From NCBI GenBank assembly GCA_004558535.1, contig SFCP01000069.1:1-11153 (forward strand): a stretch of 11,153 nt of DNA. Direction: 5' to 3'. Below the pieces are notes generated by a model that worked only from the letters and a program-made list of their open reading frames with translations, did no database searches and was not told where the DNA came from. Of the stretch, positions 1 to 8,900 are shown piece after piece; within the stretch, counting starts at the first letter, position 1; every line of letters begins with the position of its first letter. Origin of the DNA: Bacteroidales bacterium (GTDB lineage: Bacteria; Bacteroidota; Bacteroidia; Bacteroidales; Bacteroidaceae). The translations under genes were made by a program, and so were the position numbers.

Positions 1-52
1 TGCAGCCTGCGCAGATTTATCCGGCAGATAGATAAAACTCTCTCCTTTGTAG

Positions 53-88
53 TTTTTCCCAAGTGCTTGGTAATTTTTCCCAAGTGCT
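53..88. repeat. Two direct copies of a 15-bp sequence, 21-bp period
   Basis: TTTTTCCCAAGTGCT occurs at 53-67 and again at 74-88, exactly 21 bp apart. The first copy runs into TGG, which creates a short dyad CCAAG-TG-CTTGG at 59-70. Because 21 is a multiple of three, the minus strand reads it as a seven-residue repeat. Function is unknown. Confidence 0.75.
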
Positions 89-139
89 GTCTGCAAAGGG
101 CCTTCTGCGCCTGCCGAATGACCGTGAACCACCAGAAAA

Positions 140-182
140 GCACCGGAGCAGCCTCGCGTCTGCTGCAAGGTTGCTCCGGTGC
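140..182 (-). terminator. 15-bp GC-rich hairpin followed by a T-tract (minus strand)
   Basis: The arms at 140-154 and 168-182 pair over 15 positions. The outer 11 are perfect (GCACCGGAGCA with TGCTCCGGTGC), then come one G-T wobble and three more pairs, closing a 13-nt loop. Read on the minus strand, the stem is followed directly by TTTT, as in an intrinsic terminator. Read on the plus strand there is no T-tract next to it. No minus-strand gene lies to its right. The predicted leftward promoter at 187-218 would start transcription at about the base of this stem, so it may act as an attenuator or end a very short RNA. Confidence 0.5.
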
Positions 183-186
183 AATG

Positions 187-218
187 CAAAGATAATACAT
201 TTTCGGGCGAAATCCAAA
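187..218 (-). promoter_or_regulatory. Bacteroidetes-type promoter candidate, leftward
   Basis: On the minus strand there is TATCTTTG (plus positions 194 to 187), an exact match to the Bacteroidetes -7 consensus TAnnTTTG. TTTG lies 20 bp upstream of it (plus 218-215), matching the -33 element and its usual spacing. The predicted start of transcription is near 182-184, at the foot of the hairpin. The gene it would serve lies left of the window or is only the short leader RNA. The assignment rests on motif match and spacing alone. Confidence 0.55.
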
Positions 219-340
219 TGGCCGTTTGCGGCGTTAACATTTGATTTGCCCCTCCACCATGACGTGAAAAAAGTGAGCCGGGCGGTGCGACATGCAAAAG
301 AAAAAGAGGGAGACGGCATGGGCAGTAGGAAACTTTTTTG

Positions 341-348
341 TATTTTTG
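341..348 (+). promoter_or_regulatory. Weak rightward -7 promoter motif
   Basis: TATTTTTG matches TAnnTTTG, but no TTTG or TTG lies at the expected distance upstream (about 317-324). It is the best rightward candidate before gene 1 that I can see, and using it would give gene 1 a leader of roughly 340 nt containing both repeat copies. The T-rich context makes a chance match quite possible. Confidence 0.25.
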
Positions 349-500
349 CGGCGTTTTGTGAGTATGTGCATTTGCATCCCCCTCACAGACAGGAAGCTCG
401 GCTGTCCTCTCCGCTCCTCTCCGCCGCGAGGCGTCCTTGCATTTTGCGCCCACACTGTGTCAACAGACACTTCCGGGGCGCGTTAAAAAAGATGGTAATA

Positions 501-570
501 TTGCATATTTCGGGCTGCGGCTCAGCATAATCCAAGTAAACTTGGCTTCTGCGCTCGCCTTGCACCGGAA
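501..570. repeat. 70-bp hairpin repeat element, copy 1
   Basis: This is the first of two identical 70-bp units in direct tandem. It has conserved flanks (CTGCGGCTCAGCA on the left, TGCGCTCGCCTTGCACC on the right) around a dyad centred on CCAAG-TAAA-CTTGG at 532-545. The dyad extends to GCATAATCCAAG against CTTGGCTTCTGC, with 10 of 12 positions pairing. Further out, GGC pairs with GCC and TGC with GCA, and the ends are TTCGGG/CCGGAA with one mismatch. A diverged copy occurs at 9173-9235. It looks non-coding; any mobile or regulatory role is not shown. Confidence 0.85.
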
Positions 571-640
571 TTGCATATTTCGGGCTGCGGCTCAGCATAA
601 TCCAAGTAAACTTGGCTTCTGCGCTCGCCTTGCACCGGAA
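571..640. repeat. 70-bp hairpin repeat element, copy 2
   Basis: This copy is identical to 501-570 at every position and directly abuts it, so the pair is a recent tandem duplication. The next three bases (TTG, 641-643) repeat the start of the unit before similarity ends. The copy ends 55 nt before the gene 1 start codon. A TTG within it (612) is in frame with gene 1, but the strong signal peptide begins only at the ATG at 696, so the element belongs to the untranslated leader. Confidence 0.9.
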
Positions 641-695
641 TTGTTTTAGCCCGACACACTTTTTTCCAAGTATTTTATCAAATAACATTGTTTCT

Positions 696-3600
696 ATGAA
701 AAGTCTATACGCTAAGCTCACAGCAGTCCTCATGGGAAGTGCTGTCTGTTTGTCCGTAGGAGCACAGTCGACCGGGAATGACCCCGCCGGCACATCACGC
801 ACAGAGCGGGTGCTGACTTACGGCGATTGGTATGGGGCCACGACGGAACACCTGCCCACGCTCATTACAACCTATTTCTACACGGCCGATGGCAAATTGG
901 CCCGTACGCTCTCGGGACGCTATCAGCTCGGCGACAGCGAAACCACGCCCGAAGTGGAAAAGCGGGGAGACATAAAGCCCGAGAGTTTTACGATTTATGA
1001 TTACAACGAGGACGGCGTGCTGTGGCGTGTCCGCGAACGCAAATACGGCGCTGTGGACGGCTACTACTCGGGATGGAAGGAAGAAAGCGTCAAGGAAGTC
1101 TACACCTTCGACGCAGCGGGCCACAAGCTGACAGGAGAAAAGGACCGCGACAATTTCACCTATACCTGGGAGGGCGACCGTCTGGTCGTGGAGACGGACA
1201 CCACGGACAATGGTACATGGATTTACACGAAGCGGTACGCTGACTTCGTGGAGGGTACGGACGATTGCCCGCAGTATGTACTGCAGACAGGTACGTACAA
1301 CAACTACATCCTGACACAGGAATATGATGCAGCCCATCGCCTGGTGAAAACCAAGACCTATAAAATCGCCAATGCCGAAAAGGACGAAAACGGACAAATC
1401 ATCGGCGGCGAAAAGGGCGACCTGTATCAGCAGCAGGAGTGGACGTACGACGAGAGCGGCGAACTGCAGCTCTACCTCTCCTCCTATTGGAACAGCGGCA
1501 CAGGCGAACTGGTGCCCGACTGCAAGGACGAATACGTATGGAGCGATGAAGAGGGCGGCACGGTGCTGACCACTTATCGTTACGCTTCGGGCAAATGGGC
1601 CGTATTTGGCAGCCCGAAAGTCTATGTCAAGGCATCATACAACGATGCGCCCACTGTGACGAATTTGTCGCTGACGACGGTCGCCGACCTGCCCAACACG
1701 GTGTATGTACAGTTCACCGCCCCCGAGGGAATGCCCGAAGGGACGAAGTGGAAGGTGTACCGCAACGGTGTGCTGCAGGGCGAAGCGCAACTGCTGCAGG
1801 GCATGATGAGTTATACGGACCAAGAAGTAGCCAATGGCAAGTGGGATTATTTCGTACAGGCCGAATTTGGTGAAGCAGCAGGTGTGGCCTATGTGTCGAA
1901 CATCGTAGAGAGGGAATTTGATACGGAGCTGCCTGCCGTCACCAAGATTACCTGTCTGGAAAGCGGCAGAATAGACGGTAAGTATGCCTATCGTTTGGCT
2001 TGGCAAGCACCGGACACCTACTTCGTAGTCAAAGGGTACAACGTAATCCTGAACCCCAAATCCTACGATCCCAATCCGCCTGCACAAAATGAAACGCTTA
2101 TCACAGAGCCCAACTACCTGCTCACAATGACCGACTACGACCAGTTGGAGAATACCATCATCGTGGAAGCTGTCTACAATATCGGATTTGTCAAGTCGGA
2201 ACCTGTGACATTCGTATTGAACCCGAACAACTACATCTCGTCTACGACAGAGAAAAAGAAGAGTGCGGTATACACCTACGGCGACGTGTTGGGCAACACC
2301 GGCAGCAGCACACCGAGCAAGGTGGAGAACTTCTACTATGATGCTACGGGACGCTTGGTGCGTTCCACACTGAGCGGTTATCAGTTGGGGGATGACCCCG
2401 ACACGCCGGAAGTGGAACAGGCCGGTAGCCTCATGCCGATGAGCTACAACATCTATGACTACAACGAGGACGGCAGATTGAGTAAGGTCAGAAAGCGCGA
2501 ATATGGCGTATTCAGCGGATACGACCGTGCCTGGAATGAGAAATTCACCACCGTAGAATCCTACGAGTACGACGATGCCGGACACATCATCAGTTGCGTG
2601 CAGGACATCGCCCAAATGTATGAATACACATGGGAGGGCAACAACATTCTGACGGAAAAGAAATACGCCATAAGCAGCACTACGAAAAATGCGCTCTATA
2701 CCATGACCTTCGCAGACTTTGTGGAAGGAAAAACCAACCTGCCCCAGTCCGCGCTGAAGGTTAGCGCCAATGCCAATGCCACGGCCAACAACCGCGTGTA
2801 TGAAATGAAGTACGATGCTGCGGGACATATGATAGAACGCACCGAGTATAAGTACGGTTCGAATGTAGTAAAAGACGAGAATGGTGTGGTAATCGCTGCC
2901 GACAAGGGACAGCCCTACATCGGAGAGACCTGGACATACGATGCAGCCGGCAGGCTGGTGCAATACGAAAAGAGCCAATGGAAAACTTCGGCCGGTGCCT
3001 TGGTGCCCTCCGTGCGCAAGGTCTACACGCCGATTGCCCGTGGCACACGCGAGGAAAGCTACACCTACACCGTCATGGACGGCACGGAAGCGTGGACAAA
3101 ATCAAGCCTGACCACGGAAACGGTGGAAAGCGAATTTTTCAACGAGACGGCACCGGGCACACTGACCATCACCGATGTAGCGGGCGAACCGAACACGGTA
3201 CAAATCAGTTGCGCATACCCCACCTTCAACTTTAGCAAAGTACCGACTTTCGAAGTATTCCGCAACGGATACAAGGTGGGCGTCGCCAACTATGAGGAAG
3301 GCACACTGACCTATACGGACAAAGAGGTGCTCAACGGCGAATGGGACTACTTCGTCAAGGCTGTAGCTCCCACGGAGGGCGTAGAATACCTTACCAGCAA
3401 TGTGGCCGAAAAAACGTTTGATACCGAACTGCCCATGGCGCAGAACATCCACTTCCCAATCAATGGAAAAGATGCGGCGGGCAACTACTGCCTGACGGTG
3501 GCTTGGGACGCTCCCGAGACCGACCTCGCTATCAAGGGATACAACGTATATAGCAACATCAAGGCTGTCACGGCCAACCCTGCACCCGACAACGGCGTGA

Positions 3601-3971
3601 CGCCGCTCGACAATACGACACGCAGCTATGATTACCAATGGTCTTCGGTAACGAGCTTGGAAAATACATTCTGTGTGGAGGTCGTTTACAACATCGGTAA
3701 GGTGAAGAGCGACAACATACCCGTCACCCTCAGTGCAGAACCGGTAGGTATCGTAGCCGTAGAAAACAACACCGACCTTTCCTATGCAGATGGATGGGTA
3801 CACGTGGCCGGAGCTTACACCTGCTTGGACGTATATAGTGCAGGCGGTGCCCTTGTACGCCGTTTAGCCGGAGGTCTGCGTCATGACCTGAGCACCCTTC
3901 CCGCCGGCGTGTACTTGCTGAAGCTGCAAGGTGCTGATGAAACGAAAGTCTTGAAGATTGTAAAAAAATAA
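696..3971 (+). CDS. Large T9SS cargo protein with two duplicated YD-repeat/Fn3 halves
   Basis: This encodes a 1091-residue exported protein. I chose ATG 696 because a clear signal peptide follows it at once (MKSLYAKLTAVLMG... ending VGA, cleavage after about residue 23); upstream in-frame codons lie in a repeat element. The mature part is two similar halves, about residues 35-508 and 521-1014. Each half has five YD/RHS-like strands of the form YDxxGxL (near 62, 101, 138, 210, 251 and again 548, 587, 625, 706, 748) and then two Fn3-like domains, with matching phrases such as TYTDKEV against SYTDQEV and VYNIGFVKS against VYNIGKVKS. Residues from about 1015 form a T9SS sorting domain: GIVAVENN..., a central LDVYSAGGALV strand, LPAGVYLLKL, and a basic end (KIVKK). 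By analogy it is carried across the outer membrane and anchored or released there. No catalytic motif or C-terminal toxin is visible, so adhesion or a structural surface role is only a guess. Confidence 0.9.
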   Translation: MKSLYAKLTAVLMGSAVCLSVGAQSTGNDPAGTSRTERVLTYGDWYGATTEHLPTLITTYFYTADGKLARTLSGRYQLGDSETTPEVEKRGDIKPESFTIYDYNEDGVLWRVRERKYGAVDGYYSGWKEESVKEVYTFDAAGHKLTGEKDRDNFTYTWEGDRLVVETDTTDNGTWIYTKRYADFVEGTDDCPQYVLQTGTYNNYILTQEYDAAHRLVKTKTYKIANAEKDENGQIIGGEKGDLYQQQEWTYDESGELQLYLSSYWNSGTGELVPDCKDEYVWSDEEGGTVLTTYRYASGKWAVFGSPKVYVKASYNDAPTVTNLSLTTVADLPNTVYVQFTAPEGMPEGTKWKVYRNGVLQGEAQLLQGMMSYTDQEVANGKWDYFVQAEFGEAAGVAYVSNIVEREFDTELPAVTKITCLESGRIDGKYAYRLAWQAPDTYFVVKGYNVILNPKSYDPNPPAQNETLITEPNYLLTMTDYDQLENTIIVEAVYNIGFVKSEPVTFVLNPNNYISSTTEKKKSAVYTYGDVLGNTGSSTPSKVENFYYDATGRLVRSTLSGYQLGDDPDTPEVEQAGSLMPMSYNIYDYNEDGRLSKVRKREYGVFSGYDRAWNEKFTTVESYEYDDAGHIISCVQDIAQMYEYTWEGNNILTEKKYAISSTTKNALYTMTFADFVEGKTNLPQSALKVSANANATANNRVYEMKYDAAGHMIERTEYKYGSNVVKDENGVVIAADKGQPYIGETWTYDAAGRLVQYEKSQWKTSAGALVPSVRKVYTPIARGTREESYTYTVMDGTEAWTKSSLTTETVESEFFNETAPGTLTITDVAGEPNTVQISCAYPTFNFSKVPTFEVFRNGYKVGVANYEEGTLTYTDKEVLNGEWDYFVKAVAPTEGVEYLTSNVAEKTFDTELPMAQNIHFPINGKDAAGNYCLTVAWDAPETDLAIKGYNVYSNIKAVTANPAPDNGVTPLDNTTRSYDYQWSSVTSLENTFCVEVVYNIGKVKSDNIPVTLSAEPVGIVAVENNTDLSYADGWVHVAGAYTCLDVYSAGGALVRRLAGGLRHDLSTLPAGVYLLKLQGADETKVLKIVKK
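801..3735 (+). repeat. Internal duplication within gene 1 (two units of about 1.45 kb)
   Basis: Unit A (about 801-2220) and unit B (about 2259-3735) encode the same domain order. The offset between matching YD motifs is about 486 residues for the first three and about 496 for the last two, so small insertions separate the units. Protein similarity is plain over the whole length, while the DNA has diverged, which suggests an old duplication. The shared phrase YDYNEDG sits at residues 101 and 587. Confidence 0.85.
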
Positions 3972-3999
3972 TTTCCAAGGATACTTATAACATATAATA

Positions 4000-4040
4000 G
4001 GAGGGCCGGTGTATGAGGAATAGGCCGGCCCTCCCCTTTT
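4000..4040 (+). terminator. Intrinsic terminator after gene 1
   Basis: A perfect 10-bp GC-rich stem, GGAGGGCCGG (4000-4009) with CCGGCCCTCC (4025-4034), closes a 15-nt loop and is followed by CC and TTTT. It lies 29 nt past the gene 1 stop codon. It ends only 24 nt before the gene 2 ATG, which leaves no room for a complete promoter between the two. Confidence 0.8.
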
Positions 4041-4064
4041 CATGCAACGAACAGAAAATTATCG

Positions 4065-5936
4065 ATGAGACACTTACAGCAAGCCCTTAGGCCCACTCTG
4101 CGCAAATGCGCCCTCGCTCTGTGCGGATTACCCTCCCTGCTGTTTGCACAAACGGCAGGTCTGAGTGAGAGTTTTAATAGTGGGATTCCCGCTACCTTTC
4201 AGAACCTGGACAGGGATGAGTGGCCGCTCGGCGACGGATTTCGCGGCAGCGTGAGCGGCAGTTGGTACGTTGGTTACGCATATGCCCGACAGGGGAAAGT
4301 GGCCATGAGCACCTCGCGGCACTCGGTGAAGGCACCGGCCGAAAATTGGCTGATCACGCCGCAACTTACGTTGGGCAATGAGGAGACGTGGCTGACGTGG
4401 GATGCCAGGTCTATGCACTACGACCTGCCCGAATCGTACAAGGTGATGATTTCCACGACCGACAATGACCCTGAGGATTTTGTGGAGTTGGCACGCGTGG
4501 ACGCCGAGAGCTATGCATGGGCACACCACATGGTGGCACTGACAGGGTACGAAGGGAAAAGTGTCTACATCGCTTTCCTGCACGACAGCGACTCTAAATT
4601 TATCTTAGCCCTGGATAACCTCTACGTCGGCGAACTGACCGAAACCGCATTCGAGGGGCACAACCGATCGAAGTATTTCTGTGGCGACGTAGGGACAACC
4701 CCCGTTTGTGGCAGCATACGCAATGTGGGCGGTCCTGTGGAACTGATCGAGCTGGTCTGCGTAAGCGGTGTGCAGGAATGGTCTGTTCCCACCACAAATG
4801 CGACTTTTCATCCCAACGAAGAATGGGCGTTCAGCTTCGACCTGCCGGTGCGGGTGGGCGAAACAACGCACTATGATGTCTATGCCGTCACGAAGTCAGG
4901 CAATCGCTATCCCGTCCTGTCCGACAGCGTGATTTGCTCGTATTATCCGCGCACACTGCTTGTGGAGAAAGCCACCGGAACATGGTGTACGGCTTGCCCG
5001 GGTGTTATACCCTTTATCAACAAACTGAAAGACCGCTACGGTGACGAGGTAGTGTGTGTGGAGTCGCACTCCGAGTACCAGAATATTGCCGGCCTCTCCT
5101 ACCCCATCTACGACCGGGGGATGGCAACGTCGAATTATCCGGTTATCTATTACAACCGCGCCCATGAATATCCGCAATACGACACGAAGAGCAAGTTGGA
5201 AAATGTCATCCTCCGCCCCACGGTAGCACTGACCAACTTGGCAGTGGAACAGCAGGGCGACGACTCCATCCAAGTACACGCACAAGTGGTCTTTGCCGAG
5301 GATTTTGACAACACATCAGACAAATTCCGCTTGGGCTTTGCCATACTTGAAAAAGAAATTCAGCTGCCCATCCCTTTCCAAAAGAATAATGCCACCCAAC
5401 TCGTCAGCGAAGAGTATGCCCTGATAGGATCGCCCATCCCGGCAGACTTGATGTTCTACCACAACGTGGTACGCGGGACGGAGAGCGCTTTCCTCGGAGT
5501 GGCACATAGCCTGCCGGCACAGTTGACTGCAGGCGAAACCTACGATTTCGACACCGCTTTGGAGATTCCCGAGAACGTGGCAGACCGCAGCCGGCTGTCC
5601 GTTGTCGTCTTTGCATTGAACTACTGGACCGATGAAGTGCTGAATGTCTCCGAAGCGCCCTTGCAATATACACCGACAGGGATTGGTGGGACGGAGCAGT
5701 CGGCGCAAAGTATTCACATCCAACCCAACAAAGAGGGCTGTCAGATTTATTTCCCCGAAAATGCCCCCTACGTGGTACGTGTGTATAGCCTGACGGGAAC
5801 TCTCTTGAAGACATACCAGGGCTGTGACGACACTGCAATGGTGAGCTTGGCAGATGCCGGGACCGGTGCTCCCTGCCTTATCCATGCAGCGCAAAAAAAC
5901 AAGTCCTGCTCACGCCTGATAAGAATCCATCCGTAG
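4065..5936 (+). CDS. T9SS cargo: cleaved-adhesin-like domain plus Omp28-like domain
   Basis: This encodes a 623-residue exported protein. ATG 4065 gives a signal peptide with a basic N-terminus and hydrophobic core ending LLFAQ (cleavage after about 28). Residues 30-192 resemble the cleaved-adhesin/choice-of-anchor-J beta-sandwich (FNSGIPATF near the start, NWLITPQLTL in the middle, LALDNLYVGEL at the end), a fold often used for carbohydrate or surface binding. A linker of about 100 residues leads to an Omp28-like region with a thioredoxin-like TWCTACP motif (Cys308 and Cys311), continuing to about 535. From about 540 there is a T9SS sorting domain (GIGGTEQS..., VVRVYSLTGTLLKTYQG) with an unusual end, LIRIHP, and no LPxGxY phrase. 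The Omp28 family lies in the outer membrane or on the surface; a redox role for the CxxC pair is unproven. Gene 3 follows after 33 nt with no terminator, so the two are probably cotranscribed. Confidence 0.88.
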   Translation: MRHLQQALRPTLRKCALALCGLPSLLFAQTAGLSESFNSGIPATFQNLDRDEWPLGDGFRGSVSGSWYVGYAYARQGKVAMSTSRHSVKAPAENWLITPQLTLGNEETWLTWDARSMHYDLPESYKVMISTTDNDPEDFVELARVDAESYAWAHHMVALTGYEGKSVYIAFLHDSDSKFILALDNLYVGELTETAFEGHNRSKYFCGDVGTTPVCGSIRNVGGPVELIELVCVSGVQEWSVPTTNATFHPNEEWAFSFDLPVRVGETTHYDVYAVTKSGNRYPVLSDSVICSYYPRTLLVEKATGTWCTACPGVIPFINKLKDRYGDEVVCVESHSEYQNIAGLSYPIYDRGMATSNYPVIYYNRAHEYPQYDTKSKLENVILRPTVALTNLAVEQQGDDSIQVHAQVVFAEDFDNTSDKFRLGFAILEKEIQLPIPFQKNNATQLVSEEYALIGSPIPADLMFYHNVVRGTESAFLGVAHSLPAQLTAGETYDFDTALEIPENVADRSRLSVVVFALNYWTDEVLNVSEAPLQYTPTGIGGTEQSAQSIHIQPNKEGCQIYFPENAPYVVRVYSLTGTLLKTYQGCDDTAMVSLADAGTGAPCLIHAAQKNKSCSRLIRIHP

Positions 5937-5969
5937 AATTTGAACTCATATCATAATACAAAAATACAA

Positions 5970-8900
5970 ATGAAGAAAAAGATTTTATCGTGTTTGCTAA
6001 TCGCCCTATGTGCTGCCTTTTCCTACGCACAGGACGGTTATGTGATACTCACTTCCCCTGAGGTGGCAGTGGAGTATCAAGTGGTCGCCATCTCGCCCAA
6101 TGGCAGATGGGCTTGCGGTAACATCAACGATGGAAACTATCGCGGCTTTGTTTGGGACCTTGTTTCGGGCGAAGTGACCGAGCTTTCCTCGGCCGGCGAC
6201 ATTACCATTGCGCTGGATGTCAGCAATGATGGAACGGTGGTGGGAAGTTTCACAACCAACGAAGGAACTCCCAACAACGCCCCGGTGGAAACCTACGGAA
6301 AATGGAAGGATGGTCGCTGGGAAGCACTGAGCATTGTCGAGCCCTCCACCGGCAACCGCATCAGTATGGATGGATATGCCGGCTGTATCAGTGCAGACGG
6401 CTCCACCATCGGCGGCATCGGTGGTTATAGCGGTAACTACGTGCCGGTGGTTTGGGTGAACGGTGAGCTCCACATTGTGGAGAACTACACGGGAGCCGTC
6501 TACGGCATCTCCTCGGACGGCAAGATGCTGTGCGGCTGGTCCAATCACCCGCAGAAATACAACCGTAGTTGCGCCATTTGGACCAGTTCGGAGAACGGCC
6601 TGTACGATGTAAAGACCTACACGGATTTGGAAAGCCTCTACAGTGCCGGTCCTTTCTGTGTAGCCCGCCGCTTCTCTCCCAACGACAAGTACGTGGTGGC
6701 CTACAACCGTGTGTACAATACCGAAACGCACGAAGCCACTGTTTTCAATTTCAACGAATTTGCCGGTTTTGAGTTCTACGGTGTCAACAATGACGGCTCC
6801 GTCTACGGACAGTACGGCGAGACGCTGGCCACCTCCCATGCTGTTATCAAGGCATTGGACGGCACCACTACCGATGTCCGTCAAATGCTGATCGAGAAAG
6901 GCGTAAATCTGGACAAGTACCCCACACTTATCACGGTCGCCGGCATCAGCGAAGATATGAAGTCCATTGCCGTTGTGGCTTACGATACGCTGGACATTCC
7001 CCGCTCTTTGGTCATCAAGTTGGACGTCGATACGCTCCACAGTGCCCCCGTCGCTCTGAAATCCCGCCTGCTGGAGGGTCTCAACAGCGTAAAGCTTACT
7101 TGGAAAGCCCCGCTGAGCAACCAAGGCGCAGTAAAGGGTTACAACATTTATCGGGATGGCACGCTGATAGCCACAACATCGCAGAGCGATATGCAGTATT
7201 ATGACCGCAATCTGCCGGAGGGCACTTACAGCTATACCGTCCGGGCCATCTATGCCGACGAATTGTCCGAGGAGGGCGAACCCTTGTCCGTGACGGTAGC
7301 GGGCGTAGAACCTACTGCGCCGCGCAACCTGATTGCCGTGCAGTCGGGACTGAACGATGTGCGCCTCATGTGGGAAGCCCCCTATCGCGCCCTGCCCCAG
7401 TACAGTTACTACAACGCTACCCACCAGTTAGGAGGTATGGGCGGCGGCACATTCTCCTTCGAAACGGCCATTCGTCTCCGCGAACAGGAACTCAGCCTCT
7501 ACAAGGAGGGCGGTTATACCCTGAGCGGTGTTTCTTTCCGCCCCATGTCCCGTCAAAATGGATGGAAAGTAGCACTCTACCACGCCGACGATATGACCAC
7601 TCCCTTCTACGAGGAAAGCATTCCGGCAGAGGGACTTTGCTATGGCGAGGAAAACCGCTTTACTTTTACCACTCCGCAGGAAATTCCGGCCAGTGGTGAT
7701 GTCATTCTCAGCATCAAGGTAGACGTGACCGGATTTGGCGGCTACAACGTGATAGGTATCGCAGTGGCCAAACCGGATGCTGGCTACTCCGACCTGCTCC
7801 GTCAGGAGGGACAGGCGAACTTCTTCTCCATGTACGAAGCCGGCATGAATGCCGAGGAGGGTGCCTACGAATACAACATGAGCTGGTCCATGGGCATGCT
7901 CTTTGACAAGGCTGCCGCCACACATTCTCCCATCCGGGACTACACCATCAGCGCCAATGGCAACACTGTCACCACAGTGGCTGCTACGAACTATCGTCAC
8001 GATGCCCTGCCCGATGGCAACTATCTCTATCAGGTTGTGGCCAATTATGCCGATGGCACAGCGTCGCTGGCTGCTACGACTGAACTCGACGTGGTGCGCA
8101 ACGAAAGTGTCTACAAGACGGTGACCCCGAAGGTGACGACCAAGGGCGATGCTGCCACGCTTAGCTGGGAGACCCCTGTCAATGACGACGAACAATATGT
8201 GACCTACGCCAGCGATACGAATACAGGTGGTTTGGTAGGTGCAGAGGCCGACCAGTTCAGTTATATGGTGGGTGCCAAGTACAGCACCGAGAAGTTGCGC
8301 CACTTCCAGGGCTACCAGATTACCGGCTTCCGCTTCTATCCGCTGAATGATGCCGACTATGCCTTCATCCTGCAAAAGGACGGCGAAGAAATCGTTTACC
8401 AGGAGCTGATGCGCGGCACAGACTACGTGCTCAACCGCTGGAACACAGTGATGCTGGACGAACCGATTGACGTCGACCCGTTTGCCAATTATTTCCTCGT
8501 CCTCGACTGCTACGATGTGACGCCCAACAAAGCCCCCATCGGCATGGACGACCAAATTGCCTATCCCGGTGTGTCCGACCTCTACTCTATCGATGACGGA
8601 CAAACTTTCCTCTCTCTCTACTCGCAGGGCGGCAAGAACGCCAACTGGATGATCGGACTCGTAGTGGCCGATGCCAACCCCAAGGCACTCCCCATCGAGG
8701 GCTACAACGTCTACCTGAGCAATGTGCTGCAGAACGAAACACCCCTCAACGAGACGCACTATACCTTCTCCGGCCTGGAGGAGCGTCCCTACCAAGCCCG
8801 TGTCAACCCCATCTATGGCAACGGCATCGGCGAAAAGCGAAGCAACGCCGTGACCTTTGTCATCGACTTCTCCACAGGCATTCAGAAACTGACCGACGCC

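Larger units (their letters stand above)
1..695. other. Intergenic region without a convincing gene
   Basis: This leading stretch has several short overlapping open frames on both strands, but none has a plausible start context, a signal peptide or recognisable protein sequence. What it does hold is listed separately: a 21-bp-period repeat, a hairpin, a leftward promoter candidate, a weak rightward promoter motif and a 70-bp tandem duplication. On the minus strand one frame stays open from about position 150 to the left edge and reads the 21-bp repeat as a heptapeptide repeat (ALGKNYQ, ALGKNYK). It could be the start of a gene lying to the left, but I see no good start codon. Apart from the pyrimidine-rich stretch at about 404-425, I see nothing further in 349-500. 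Confidence 0.6.

Noticed and set aside
292..486. Small open frame of 64 codons on the + strand
   Set aside because: It has no signal peptide, domain or start context, its composition is unlike the real genes, and it overlaps other frames of equal quality.
501..640. CRISPR array
   Set aside because: The two copies abut without a spacer, the unit is 70 bp, and no cas genes are nearby.
612..695. Upstream TTG start for gene 1, adding 28 residues
   Set aside because: The TTG lies in the 70-bp repeat and the extension would bury the signal peptide. The ATG at 696 opens directly with it.
696..3971. RHS/polymorphic toxin reading of gene 1
   Set aside because: It has YD-like strands, but there is no RHS core cleavage motif, no variable toxin C-terminus and no immunity gene. 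The C-terminus is a T9SS sorting domain.
5940..5969. Upstream ATG for gene 3
   Set aside because: It sits almost on the gene 2 stop codon and puts ten polar residues before an otherwise complete signal peptide.
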